Origin: Bacteroidales bacterium
Lineage (GTDB): Bacteria; Bacteroidota; Bacteroidia; Bacteroidales; Muribaculaceae
Length of the DNA: 40,989 bases
Assembly (NCBI GenBank): GCA_014800065.1
Contig: JAAVGX010000082.1
Location: 1 to 40,989, forward strand
Reading direction: 5' to 3'
Within the stretch, counting starts at the first letter, position 1, and each line of letters begins with the position of its first letter. Shown here in pieces: positions 1 to 7,996 of the stretch. The notes beneath the pieces are model-generated. The model did no database searches and had not been told where the DNA came from. It saw only the letters and a list, made by a program, of their open reading frames with translations. Both the position numbers and the translations under genes were made by a program.

Positions 1-293
1 AGAGTCCTCTAATAGCTCTGATAATTCTAACACAGCGCTTGTTTAAGCCCTGAGCAGAGGCTCAGAGAACACTGCGGCAAAGAGAACATTGAAATTTCGG
101 TAAAAAACTCTCAGTCCTTTATGAAGCTGCTGCAGAATCAACTCGAGGCACATATTGTTGGATTTCAGGTGGTTACATTGGCTGGTCAAAAGGACGCTCG
201 GAACGAGCGTCCCTACATTTATTTGGCTGGTTTTCGGGTGGTAATGGAAAAGGACGCTCGGGATGAGCGTCCTTACATTTTTGGTTGGCCGGG
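1..293. other. Intergenic region at window edge
   Basis: I see no convincing gene here. The forward reading frames across 121-336 run through repeats and into the end of the helicase gene, and look like chance. The stretch holds a small inverted repeat at 50-65 (CTGAGC/GCTCAG with a 4-nt loop) and the two palindromic repeat copies listed separately at 192 and 252. What lies to the left is unknown because the window is cut. Confidence 0.6.
192..283. repeat. Two palindromic intergenic repeats, 60 bp apart
   Basis: The first palindrome at 192-212 is GGACGCTCG, loop gaa, CGAGCGTCC. The second at 252-272 is GGACGCTC, loop gggat, GAGCGTCC. They start exactly 60 bp apart. Each is followed on the + strand by nTACATTT and then a TTGG/CTGG-rich stretch, the same flank seen next to the unrelated-stem palindromes at 3869 and 15545-15647. 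On the minus strand each stem is followed by TTTT, so they could also act as weak terminators for the leftward helicase gene that ends at 294. The family is not one I can name; REP-like is the nearest description. Confidence 0.75.
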
Positions 294-1985
294 TTATTTG
301 CTTTTTTTGGTTTTTCTTGTTGAGGCTGCGTTGTAGTCGCGGTCGGGGTCTGCGATTTCGCTGTATACTCGCTTACCGAAGAATTCGAGTCCTTTTAGTG
401 CGCTTACTACTCTGTGGGCGTCGCCTTTGCGGACGTCGAAGAGTGAGTATTTGGGGAGGAGGTCGATTCGTCCTACGTCGACTCGCTGTCCGTGTACGTT
501 CTTATTTAGCATTTCGATGAGGTTTCCGGCATAGAATCCGTCGTTCTTACCTACGTTTATATAGATTCGAGCCATTCCTCGTTCGGCTGTACGACGGTCC
601 TTTTCTTTGTCGGAGCGCGGGCCACGGTCCTCGCGTTCTTTGCGGGAGGGTTTTTCGTCGATGAAGTCGATGTTTGGTGCGTCCTTGTAGTAGTTCAGGA
701 GTCGGTTGAATTCGAGAGAGAGAACTCTTTTGAGGAGGTCCTCGGTTGAGAGCCAGCTAAGTTTACGCAATACACCCGGGAGGTACTTGTTAATTTCGTC
801 CTCGTTCACTTCGACTCGTTCGAGCCTGTCGGCCAGGTTGTAGAGCTGTTTTTCAATGATATGCTGCGGAGTAGGAACTTCTTTGCGCTCGAACTTCTTG
901 CCGATAATTTTTTCGATTTCGCGGAGACGTCCACGCTCACGGCTGTGGATAATGGCGATAGATGTGCCTGTTTTTCCGGCACGTCCTGTACGACCTGAAC
1001 GGTGTGTGTAGACGGCGGTGTCCTCGGGGAGACCGTAGTTGATTACATGAGTGAGGTCGTCGACATCGAGTCCACGAGCCGCAACGTCGGTAGCGACGAG
1101 GAGAGTGATGACGCGGTCGCGGAACTTCTTCATGACAATGTCGCGCTGCTGCTGGGAGAGGTCGCCGTGAAGGGCGTCGGCGTTATAACCGTCCTGAATG
1201 AGTTTGTCGGCGACTTCCTGCGTGTCGCGTCGAGTACGGCAGAAGATGATAGCGTATATATTCGGGTTGTCGTCGGCGATACGTTTAAGGGCGAGGTATT
1301 TATCCTGCGCCTTTACCATATAATAGATGTGTCGGACGTTTTTAGCGCCTTCATTTCGTGTACCGACGACAATTTCTTCGGGGTCCTTCATGAAACGCTT
1401 TGAAATCTTAGCCACTTCATTGGGCATAGTAGCAGAGAACATCAGCATCTTACGGTCCTCGGGTACATGGGAGAGGATATCGTTGATAGAATCGACGAAT
1501 CCCATGTTTAGCATTTCGTCGGCTTCGTCGAGGACAACGGTGTGAACGTCGTTGAGTTTAACGACCCCGCGGTTGATGAGGTCGATCAAACGACCCGGGG
1601 TAGCGACGATAATCTGTACTCCCTCACGGAGCGCACGGATTTGGCTTTCGATGCTGCTACCACCATAAACGGGCAGGACCTTGAGTCCGTTTGTATATTT
1701 TGAGAAGTCGGCGAGGTCGCCGGCAATCTGGAGACAGAGTTCGCGAGTAGGTGCCAGAATCAAAGCCTGGGGAACCCGACGGTCGGTATCGACGCGCTGA
1801 ATTACGGGGAGTCCGAAAGCGGCGGTCTTACCCGTGCCGGTCTGTGCGAGAGCCACGAGGTCGCGGTCGCCGGTCAACAAAGAGGGAATAACTTTTTCCT
1901 GGACGGGCATCGGGTTCTCGAAACCCATCTCAGCAATGCCGCGCAAGAGGTCGTCGCGCAGGCCTAAATCTTCAAATGTGCTCAT
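294..1985 (-). CDS. deaD: DEAD-box ATP-dependent RNA helicase with DbpA-type RNA-binding domain
   Basis: This is a cytoplasmic ATP-dependent RNA helicase of 563 residues, probably acting in ribosome assembly, mRNA turnover or cold adaptation (family knowledge). The Q motif lies at about residues 4-29, Walker A AQTGTGKT at 47-54, PTREL at 79-83, DEAD at 153-156, SAT at 184-186, and HRSGRTGRAG at 328-337. After a charged linker (about 442-470) comes a DbpA-like RNA-binding domain at about 471-545, which begins ARIYINVGKNDGF. The tail is Lys-rich. This layout fits the CsdA/DbpA group, and the exact paralogue cannot be fixed by eye. It is a single gene, divergent from the endonuclease gene with a 102-bp gap. 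I found no clear TAnnTTTG promoter for it in that gap. The helicase call is firm; the gene symbol is less so. Confidence 0.95.
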   Translation of the reverse strand: MSTFEDLGLRDDLLRGIAEMGFENPMPVQEKVIPSLLTGDRDLVALAQTGTGKTAAFGLPVIQRVDTDRRVPQALILAPTRELCLQIAGDLADFSKYTNGLKVLPVYGGSSIESQIRALREGVQIIVATPGRLIDLINRGVVKLNDVHTVVLDEADEMLNMGFVDSINDILSHVPEDRKMLMFSATMPNEVAKISKRFMKDPEEIVVGTRNEGAKNVRHIYYMVKAQDKYLALKRIADDNPNIYAIIFCRTRRDTQEVADKLIQDGYNADALHGDLSQQQRDIVMKKFRDRVITLLVATDVAARGLDVDDLTHVINYGLPEDTAVYTHRSGRTGRAGKTGTSIAIIHSRERGRLREIEKIIGKKFERKEVPTPQHIIEKQLYNLADRLERVEVNEDEINKYLPGVLRKLSWLSTEDLLKRVLSLEFNRLLNYYKDAPNIDFIDEKPSRKEREDRGPRSDKEKDRRTAERGMARIYINVGKNDGFYAGNLIEMLNKNVHGQRVDVGRIDLLPKYSLFDVRKGDAHRVVSALKGLEFFGKRVYSEIADPDRDYNAASTRKTKKSK

Positions 1986-2057
1986 ATGTAAGTTATGTTA
2001 GTATCAATAATTCAAATAAGTAACAAGGTGAAAGTGGATAAAGTTCTAAATTTTGCT

Positions 2058-2065
2058 TAACTTTG
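2058..2065 (+). promoter_or_regulatory. Promoter -7 element for endonuclease I gene
   Basis: TAACTTTG matches the Bacteroidota TAnnTTTG element and lies 22 bp before the ATG at 2088, so the leader would be about 15-18 nt. I see no clear TTTG -33 element at the usual 19-21 bp spacing. Confidence 0.65.
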
Positions 2066-2087
2066 CAGAGTTAACCAAAAATCGACC

Positions 2088-3743
2088 ATGAAATCAATCC
2101 GTACTCTCATTCTGACAGTTCTTTCTGCCATTGTTCTTGCCGGTCATGCCGAAGTGCCTGCCGGTTACTATTCTACCCTTAACGGCAAAAAGGATGCCGA
2201 ACTTAAAACGGCAGTGTACAACATTATCCATAACTTCACCCGAATCTCATCGTACAGTGATTTACCGCGCTATTTTCAGCACACTGACGTCTACCCCGAG
2301 AGCATGCGTTGGTGGGATATGTACTCCGATATACCGCTTTATGCCCCGAGTTTCAGCGGACTGAACCGCGAGCACTCCTTTCCGAAAAGCTGGTGGGGTG
2401 GCAGCACCTCCGTTGGAGCCTATACCGACCTAAACCACCTGTATCCGTCAGAAATGCGTGCAAATACGGCCAAGAGCAACTGGCCATTGGGCACGGTTAA
2501 CCCATCGAGCAAGATAACCTTTGACAACGGCATCTGCAAGGTTGGTTACCCGGTGAACGGTCAGGGGGGCAACGCGCAGTATGTTTTCGAGCCCGACGAT
2601 GAGTACAAGGGCGACTTTGCGCGTACCTACTTCTATATGGTGACCTGCTATCAGGACCTGACATGGAAGTATACTTGGATGGTGCAGCAGAACCTTTATC
2701 CGACACTGAGCCCGTGGGCAGTGAAATTGCTGTTGGAATGGCACCGTTCGGACCCCGTGAGCCAGAAGGAACTGGACCGCAACGAGGTTGTTTTCGGGTA
2801 TCAGAACAATCGTAACCCCTTTATAGACATGCCCGAGTTGGTGGAATATATCTGGGGCGAGCGTGTAGGCGAGGCCTTCTCCCCGGGCGAGGTGAATGTG
2901 CCTGTCGGTGACCCCGAACTGATAGCTCCTTCAAAGGATATGACGCTGGATTTCGGCCAAGTGGCCGTCGGACAGTCGACACGCCAAAAGCTCTATGTGA
3001 AGGGGCTGAACCTGAAGAGCGACCTGATAGCAAAAATCTTCAGCGGTAATGCCGACTACTTTGATATCAAAACCACCACAATTCCGGCGAAGGACGCCAA
3101 CAGCGATGACGGCTACTGGCTTGACGTGATATATGTTCCGGAAGAATTGGGAGAACATGAGTCGAAAATCACGTTCGCGGGCGAGTTCGGCTCACGCAAT
3201 GTAGAGCTTCGAGGCGAATGTCTGCCCAAGCCCAACCTCTCGCCTTGTACTGCACTGCCTCCAACCGGTATTGAAAGCGACCGCTATACGGCAAACTGGG
3301 AAGCGCCGGAAAATGAAGTAATTGACTACTTTGTGGTTACCCGAACCATGTACAACGGCGGAGATGCCGTAACTGAAGAGCTTGTGGCCGAGAACTCGGG
3401 TCTTGAAATCCTCGACTTTGATAAGAGCGAGAGTGAGAGTTATTCGGTGCAGTCGGTTCGTCTGGGTATCCGTTCGCAGGCCTCCAATGTTGTGTTTGTG
3501 GACCATACTGGCATTACGGGTGTTGTAGTTGAGCAGCCACTGATAGTTCGCAGCTATCCGGGCGTGATTCGGTTCATCTGCTCCGAGCCTCAGCATAATT
3601 GCCGTATCTACGACATGACCGGCAATTTGGTACGCCATCTTGATGAGGTTTACCAAGACCTTGATATAGAGCTTCCTAACGGCTTCTACCTAATCATAAC
3701 GGATGAACATCCCACCCCGATCAAGGCAGCTCCGCTGATGTGA
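2088..3743 (+). CDS. Secreted endonuclease I family nuclease
   Basis: This is a predicted extracytoplasmic non-specific DNase/RNase of 551 residues. Residues 1-21 form a signal peptide ending GHA. The Endonuclease_1 (His-Me finger) domain covers about 25-270, with the signature GLNREHSFPKSWWGG (catalytic His probably H96), the DLNHLYPSE segment (115-122) and AKSNWPLG (128-135). Next come a beta-rich region (about 285-380), a fibronectin III-like region (about 385-475), and a C-terminal module (about 495-551) with the IYDMTGNLV and LPNGFYLI pattern typical of type 9 secretion sorting domains. Whether this organism has that secretion system cannot be seen here. It is a single gene with its own promoter. 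A likely role is nucleic acid scavenging (inference). Confidence 0.92.
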   Translation: MKSIRTLILTVLSAIVLAGHAEVPAGYYSTLNGKKDAELKTAVYNIIHNFTRISSYSDLPRYFQHTDVYPESMRWWDMYSDIPLYAPSFSGLNREHSFPKSWWGGSTSVGAYTDLNHLYPSEMRANTAKSNWPLGTVNPSSKITFDNGICKVGYPVNGQGGNAQYVFEPDDEYKGDFARTYFYMVTCYQDLTWKYTWMVQQNLYPTLSPWAVKLLLEWHRSDPVSQKELDRNEVVFGYQNNRNPFIDMPELVEYIWGERVGEAFSPGEVNVPVGDPELIAPSKDMTLDFGQVAVGQSTRQKLYVKGLNLKSDLIAKIFSGNADYFDIKTTTIPAKDANSDDGYWLDVIYVPEELGEHESKITFAGEFGSRNVELRGECLPKPNLSPCTALPPTGIESDRYTANWEAPENEVIDYFVVTRTMYNGGDAVTEELVAENSGLEILDFDKSESESYSVQSVRLGIRSQASNVVFVDHTGITGVVVEQPLIVRSYPGVIRFICSEPQHNCRIYDMTGNLVRHLDEVYQDLDIELPNGFYLIITDEHPTPIKAAPLM

Positions 3744-3914
3744 TAGTAGCGCTTTGATGGTTGGTGCAACCCCTCCGCTTTGGCCTTGGCGGGATTGCCG
3801 AGCTGAAGCTCGTCGCCAAAGACAAAGTGCCGCTTGCGCGGCATTGCTTTGCTCGGGTGGCGGTTTGTGACATCGCGGAGCGATGTCCGTACATTTTTTT
3901 TGGTTGTTAGGGGG
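3744..3914. repeat. Convergent intergenic region with several palindromes
   Basis: This 171-bp gap between the convergent endonuclease and dnaX genes holds three inverted repeats. 3799-3812 is CGAGCT/AGCTCG. 3828-3843 is TGCCGC, loop ttgc, GCGGCA. 3869-3887 is GACATCGC, loop gga, GCGATGTC. The last is followed on the + strand by CGTACA and eight T's (3893-3900), so it could terminate the endonuclease transcript. It belongs to the same repeat family as the copies at 15545-15647. Confidence 0.7.
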
Positions 3915-5663
3915 TCAGATGGTGCGGAGTTTGTGTTTGTTGATGAATTCTCGTAGTGCTGGGTGGTGCTCTATCAGGTAGTCGTGCACCATTCGGTCCG
4001 ACCAGAATTGAGGGGGCAGTTCACCTTGCATCACGGCTACCTCTATTGTGGGGTTGTCGTTCTGAATGACATCGTGGATAATTTTGAGAATACGCGGCAT
4101 TGCATTTCGCATGGCATCCGCCTGAATATCGGAGGGTACTTCAAGGAGGTATTTGTCCTTTTCCTGCAATTTGGGAGTGCACTCCATGATTACGCTTGCG
4201 AGCACGGGCTGATTTTTCACAGCCTTTACGACCTGTTCCCAGCCGCGGTTGAAATCGGCATCGGTGTAGGGTGTGTTGCGCTTTGCGGTTGCCTCGTGGG
4301 GTGAGTCGGCCTCGGAGTTTGCGGTGGTCTGGCGACTTGCGCGCACTTTCTGCGCCAAAGCCGAGAGGGAGTATCCGCCCACTTTTACGGATGGGGGTAC
4401 TGCCGTCGGCGCTTGAGGCGCAGGCGTGGGTTGAACGGGCTTAGGCTGCGGCGCCTGAGGTTTTGGCGCAGCGGGTTGAGGAGCCTGTTGGGGCAGGCCT
4501 TCCGGCTGAGCAACAGGCTTTAACGGTAAGAGTTGGTGCCCCTCGTCACTTCCGTATTCATCGGGCGAGGGGCTGGATAGTTGGCACAGTTTGATGAGCG
4601 TCAACTCTATTAAGAACTGTTTATTACTTGCCTGTCGATAATTGAAGTCGGCAGAATTGCATAAATCCATGCCCCGATAAATGAATGCCGGATTAAGTTT
4701 AGCGGCCGTCTGAGCCAACTGCTGACGCACATCGTCGGGGGCTTCGATGAGGTCCAGTGTAGATGGATGCGCAGCCAGCATCAGGTCGCGGAAGTAGAGG
4801 CCGAGCCCGTTGATGAAGAACTGGGAGTCGAATCCGCGGGTTCGAATATCCTTATAAATGAGTAGGGCACCGGGTACGTCGGCGGTGACGAAGGCGTCAA
4901 TCAGCCGGGAATAGTATGACCGGTCGAGTACGTTCAGGCTTGCAAGAGTTCCTTCATATGTAATTTTTCCTTGTCCGCTTGCAGCGACCTGGTCGAATAT
5001 CGACAGGGCATCGCGCATAGCGCCATCGGCGTTGTTAGCGATGATAGTCAGGGCGGCGGGGTCGGCTTCGACGCCTTCGTTTTTCGCCACCATTGACAGA
5101 TGTCGGACCATATCGGTTACTGAAATACGATTGAAATCGTAGATCTGGCAACGGGACAGGATTGTGGGAATAATCTTGTGCTTTTCTGTTGTGGCGAGGA
5201 TGAATATTGCGTGAGCGGGCGGTTCCTCAAGGGTTTTGAGGAATGCATTGAAAGCCTGCGAACTGAGCATGTGCACCTCGTCGATGATGAACACGCGGTA
5301 TCGTCCTTTCGTGGGTGGTACGACTACCTGGTCGATGAGGTCACGGATATTTTCGACGCTGTTGTTAGAGGCGGCGTCGAGCTCCATGATGTTCAACGAG
5401 CGGTTCTCGTTGAATTGGCGGCAAGATTCGCATTCATTGCAAGCTTCGCCAGCCCGGGTGCGATTGGTGCAGTTGATTGTTTTGGCAAAAATACGGGCGC
5501 ATGACGTTTTTCCCACCCCACGGGAGCCGCAGAAAAGGTAGGCATGAGCCAGACGGTCGGAAAGGATAGCGTTCCGCAGAGTCCGCGTCAAGCTCTCCTG
5601 CCCCACGACCGAGTCGAACGTCGCCGGCCTGTACTTTCTCGCCGATACTATATAGTTTTCCAT
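3915..5663 (-). CDS. dnaX: DNA polymerase III gamma/tau subunit
   Basis: This is the clamp-loader ATPase that loads the beta clamp and organises the replisome. From the start chosen here it has 582 residues. It opens MENYIVSARKYRP and has Walker A GSRGVGKTS, a zinc-binding cysteine cluster (C-x8-C-x2-C-x2-C, reading CTNRTRAGEACNECESC), the DEVHML Walker B box, and the SRC sensor in TILSRCQIYDF. Domain III follows, then a Pro/Ala/Gln-rich linker and a C-terminal tau-like domain. An in-frame GTG at 5675 would add four residues, but the ATG at 5663 sits 1 bp after the yggS stop codon and matches the family's usual start, so I prefer it. It is the last gene of the leftward array and is probably translationally coupled to yggS. 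I see no slippery A-run that would signal frameshifting to a gamma form. Confidence 0.95.
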   Translation of the reverse strand: MENYIVSARKYRPATFDSVVGQESLTRTLRNAILSDRLAHAYLFCGSRGVGKTSCARIFAKTINCTNRTRAGEACNECESCRQFNENRSLNIMELDAASNNSVENIRDLIDQVVVPPTKGRYRVFIIDEVHMLSSQAFNAFLKTLEEPPAHAIFILATTEKHKIIPTILSRCQIYDFNRISVTDMVRHLSMVAKNEGVEADPAALTIIANNADGAMRDALSIFDQVAASGQGKITYEGTLASLNVLDRSYYSRLIDAFVTADVPGALLIYKDIRTRGFDSQFFINGLGLYFRDLMLAAHPSTLDLIEAPDDVRQQLAQTAAKLNPAFIYRGMDLCNSADFNYRQASNKQFLIELTLIKLCQLSSPSPDEYGSDEGHQLLPLKPVAQPEGLPQQAPQPAAPKPQAPQPKPVQPTPAPQAPTAVPPSVKVGGYSLSALAQKVRASRQTTANSEADSPHEATAKRNTPYTDADFNRGWEQVVKAVKNQPVLASVIMECTPKLQEKDKYLLEVPSDIQADAMRNAMPRILKIIHDVIQNDNPTIEVAVMQGELPPQFWSDRMVHDYLIEHHPALREFINKHKLRTI

Positions 5664-5664
5664 T

Positions 5665-6339
5665 TTAATAATCACGATTTCCGAAAATCATTGTACCGAT
5701 TCGGATTAGGTTAGAGCCGCACTCAATGGCGATATGATAGTCGTCGCTCATACCCATTGAAATAGTGTCGAATCCTCGCAAATCGGGAGCGATTTCCTTT
5801 ATTTTAGCCGCCAAGTTGGCAATGGCTTCGAAGTCGGCCCGGATTCGGGTTTGGTCATCGGTGTTTGTGGCCATACCCATGATTCCGCAGAGGTGAGTTG
5901 CGCGTAAGAGTTCGAAGCGTCGGTCGCGGAAGTATTGGATGAGCTGTTGGGGTGTGAATCCGGTCTTTGTTTCTTCTTCGGCCACATGGACCTGGAGGAG
6001 TACCTTCGATACGATTCCCAGGCGCTCACTTTCGGCATCAATCAAATCGAGAAGCTTCAGGGAGTCAACGCTTTCAATCAAAGCCACGCGTCGTGTCCGG
6101 AGCAACTGACGGACCTTGTTGGTCTGAAGATGGCCGATGAAGTGCCACCTGACGTCCTGGGGCATAGCGTCGATTTTAGGGAGCAATTCCTGAATACGGC
6201 TTTCGCCAAAGATACGCTGACCGGCATCGTAGGCATCTTGCAAGGCGCTGACGGGGTGGAATTTAGACACCGCAACCAGCTCCACGCCCTCCGGGAGGGA
6301 GGCGTGGAGTTTGCGGATGTTATCGGCCACGAGCCCCAT
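5665..6339 (-). CDS. yggS: YggS family pyridoxal phosphate homeostasis protein
   Basis: This is a cytoplasmic PLP-binding protein of the YggS/PLPBP family (alanine racemase-like fold), 224 residues, the normal length. The PLP lysine is K26 in AVSKFHP. Other family signatures are FGESRIQEL, WHFIGHLQTNK, the SMGMSDDYHIAIECGSNLIRIG segment and the IFG end. Family knowledge says it buffers PLP and affects amino and keto acid pools; no enzyme activity is established. Its ATG overlaps the DUF4494 stop by 1 bp (TGATG), and dnaX starts just after its stop, so the three genes are very likely co-translated. Confidence 0.95.
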   Translation of the reverse strand: MGLVADNIRKLHASLPEGVELVAVSKFHPVSALQDAYDAGQRIFGESRIQELLPKIDAMPQDVRWHFIGHLQTNKVRQLLRTRRVALIESVDSLKLLDLIDAESERLGIVSKVLLQVHVAEEETKTGFTPQQLIQYFRDRRFELLRATHLCGIMGMATNTDDQTRIRADFEAIANLAAKIKEIAPDLRGFDTISMGMSDDYHIAIECGSNLIRIGTMIFGNRDY

Positions 6340-6773
6340 CAGTCAACAACTTTCATTTTGAAAACGTCCATGAGGGGAGTTTCAGCGATCTGCATGATTT
6401 CGTAATCAGCCATTGTGCCTTTCATACCTTCCTGGAAGTTGTCGTAGGCGTTTTTGAAGTCGTTTGCCTGTACCAGAATCAGAGAAGCCGAACGTTTTTC
6501 GACGGCGGTTTTTTCATCGATAGTGATGAATCCGACCTTAACCATATACCATTTGTCGCCGGCTTCGTTGAAGAATATTTCAGCGATTTTGGTGCGTTTT
6601 ACCGCGGAGACGGAGAATTCGCCGGATATGTAGGGGGTCATTTCTTCGGTGATGCGCGCTTCGGCCTCGGTGAAGCTGAGGGCGTCCACCAGGTAGGGTT
6701 CCGTCACTTTTTTGACAGCACCATTTTCAGCTGCTTTGTCGTAGCGTATCTTGCATTCAAACCAATTTGCCAT
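6339..6773 (-). CDS. DUF4494 family protein
   Basis: This 144-residue cytoplasmic protein begins MANWFECKIRYDK and ends FKMKVVD, which I recognise as the Bacteroidota DUF4494 family; its function is unknown. It has no signal peptide and no membrane segment. The open frame continues upstream to 6968, but that extension is Arg/Pro/Thr-rich low-complexity translation of a decamer repeat and of the preceding gene, so I take the ATG at 6773. The stop overlaps the yggS start. In the Bacteroidales I know, this family often sits beside yggS, which suggests a link with PLP or amino acid metabolism (inference). Confidence 0.88.
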   Translation of the reverse strand: MANWFECKIRYDKAAENGAVKKVTEPYLVDALSFTEAEARITEEMTPYISGEFSVSAVKRTKIAEIFFNEAGDKWYMVKVGFITIDEKTAVEKRSASLILVQANDFKNAYDNFQEGMKGTMADYEIMQIAETPLMDVFKMKVVD

Positions 6774-6780
6774 AATGATC

Positions 6781-6850
6781 GGGTTTATTGGGGATATTTC
6801 GGGATTAATCTTGATTAATCGGGATTTAGCTTGATTAATCGTGGTAGTCG
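6781..6850. repeat. Decamer tandem repeat array
   Basis: Seven imperfect 10-bp units lie in phase: gggtttattg, gggatatttc, gggattaatc, ttgattaatc, gggatttagc, ttgattaatc, gtggtagtcg. The core alternates GGGATTWANC and TTGATTAATC. It fills the gap between the SGNH hydrolase stop and the DUF4494 start, so it forms the leader or spacer of DUF4494-yggS-dnaX. A second array of the same decamers lies at 15662-15711. Confidence 0.8.
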
Positions 6851-6859
6851 GGATTGGGT

Positions 6860-7984
6860 TTATTTTCCTCTTTCTTTCAGGAGTTGTTCGAGGAGAGGTC
6901 GGAGGCCGTCGGCGTATACCTGGAAACCGAGGTCGGTGAGGTGGATGCCGTCGACAGTACCGCCGCATGTTTCGCTGTCGTGCTGAGCGGCTTCAACGTA
7001 GTAGAGGTTCTTTGGATTCTCGGCCAATAGTTTTTCGTAATTACGACGGAATGCCGCGTTCTTAGCGGGGAGATATTTGTTGAAGAAAGAGTCGTAGCGG
7101 GCATAGGGGTATATTGGTCCTGCTACCATTACGATGGGTACATCGGGACGAGCCTGGCGGATAATGTTGACGAAACCGTATGTGAGGGTGTCGCACATCA
7201 TTTCGGTGCAGTTGGGGACGGGGTCGAGGACGAAAACGTCGACCTCGGGAATTGAGGCGAGCGCGCGGGCCATGACTGAGTCCATCTTGCCTTCGCCGCT
7301 CATACCGATGTTGATTACTTCGGCGTTGAGGTCGCGGGAGAGGATGTTAGTGCTGACCATTCCGGTTCGAGATGCGCAGCCGCCCTGAAGGATTGATGTA
7401 CCGTAGGCCACGATTCGCTTGTCGCGGTCGATGATGTGGGGATTTCCGGATGTAATGACAGCGGTGGAATCGACCTTGATGTCGAGGTGGGTAACTCCGT
7501 CGTAGAGAGGGAGATATACCATGTATTCCGACATTACGGTGGTGTCGCGGTTTTCAACGTATGTGCTTTCCACCATTTTGGTATCTTTGTCGGCCAGATA
7601 AGGACGGTTAGTGTTGACATGACGCCATACGCTGTCGCCTTCCAGGATGTAGAGGTCGGTACCTTTTAGACCGGTGTCGGCCATATGAATCATGTGAGTG
7701 TTCCAGAGGAGGTTGTATCGCACGCCTACACGCGAAGAGTTGGTGGCGAAACGTACGCCTATGCCTGATGAGCACTGAGTACGATCCCAGAGTGTTGGAC
7801 GTACGCTGTCCTTGAGGGCTTTCGGGATTCGGGTGTATGGGCCGTCGGTGTCGTCAAAGCCTTTGTTGATGACACGTAATTCCTGCGCGTCCACATATTT
7901 CCAGGGTTTTTCCACTTTCGGGCCCTGAGCTGAGGCAGAGGCTAAAGCAGCCACGGCCATCAGTGCCATAAAAAATCGTTTCAT
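6860..7984 (-). CDS. Secreted SGNH/GDSL-type esterase
   Basis: This is a predicted periplasmic or secreted hydrolase of 374 residues. It has a signal peptide (1-19, ending ASASA), then an N-terminal beta-sandwich region (about 30-180) as in the SGNH_hydro_N / carbohydrate esterase type, then the SGNH domain. Block I is GTSILQGGC with nucleophile S197. The block II glycine lies in NIGMSGEGK, block III has D254 and N258 in DPVPNC, and the Asp/His pair is D345 and H348 in DGIHLTDLGF. It most likely de-esterifies an acylated or acetylated glycan (inference); the substrate is unknown. It follows the SIR2 gene by 12 bp and so belongs to the ftsZ end of the division operon, which is an unusual partner. 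Confidence 0.88.
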   Translation of the reverse strand: MKRFFMALMAVAALASASAQGPKVEKPWKYVDAQELRVINKGFDDTDGPYTRIPKALKDSVRPTLWDRTQCSSGIGVRFATNSSRVGVRYNLLWNTHMIHMADTGLKGTDLYILEGDSVWRHVNTNRPYLADKDTKMVESTYVENRDTTVMSEYMVYLPLYDGVTHLDIKVDSTAVITSGNPHIIDRDKRIVAYGTSILQGGCASRTGMVSTNILSRDLNAEVINIGMSGEGKMDSVMARALASIPEVDVFVLDPVPNCTEMMCDTLTYGFVNIIRQARPDVPIVMVAGPIYPYARYDSFFNKYLPAKNAAFRRNYEKLLAENPKNLYYVEAAQHDSETCGGTVDGIHLTDLGFQVYADGLRPLLEQLLKERGK

Positions 7985-7996
7985 AGATAATGAGGG

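Noticed and set aside
121..520. Forward ORFs at 121-336 and 263-520
   Set aside because: They run through palindromic repeats and then antisense to the helicase 3' end, with Arg/Leu-rich composition and no promoter.
5664..5675. GTG start for dnaX
   Set aside because: It adds four residues inside yggS; the ATG at 5663 matches the family start. It cannot be fully excluded.
6774..6968. Upstream extension of the DUF4494 gene
   Set aside because: It translates the decamer repeat and the end of the SGNH gene into low-complexity sequence.
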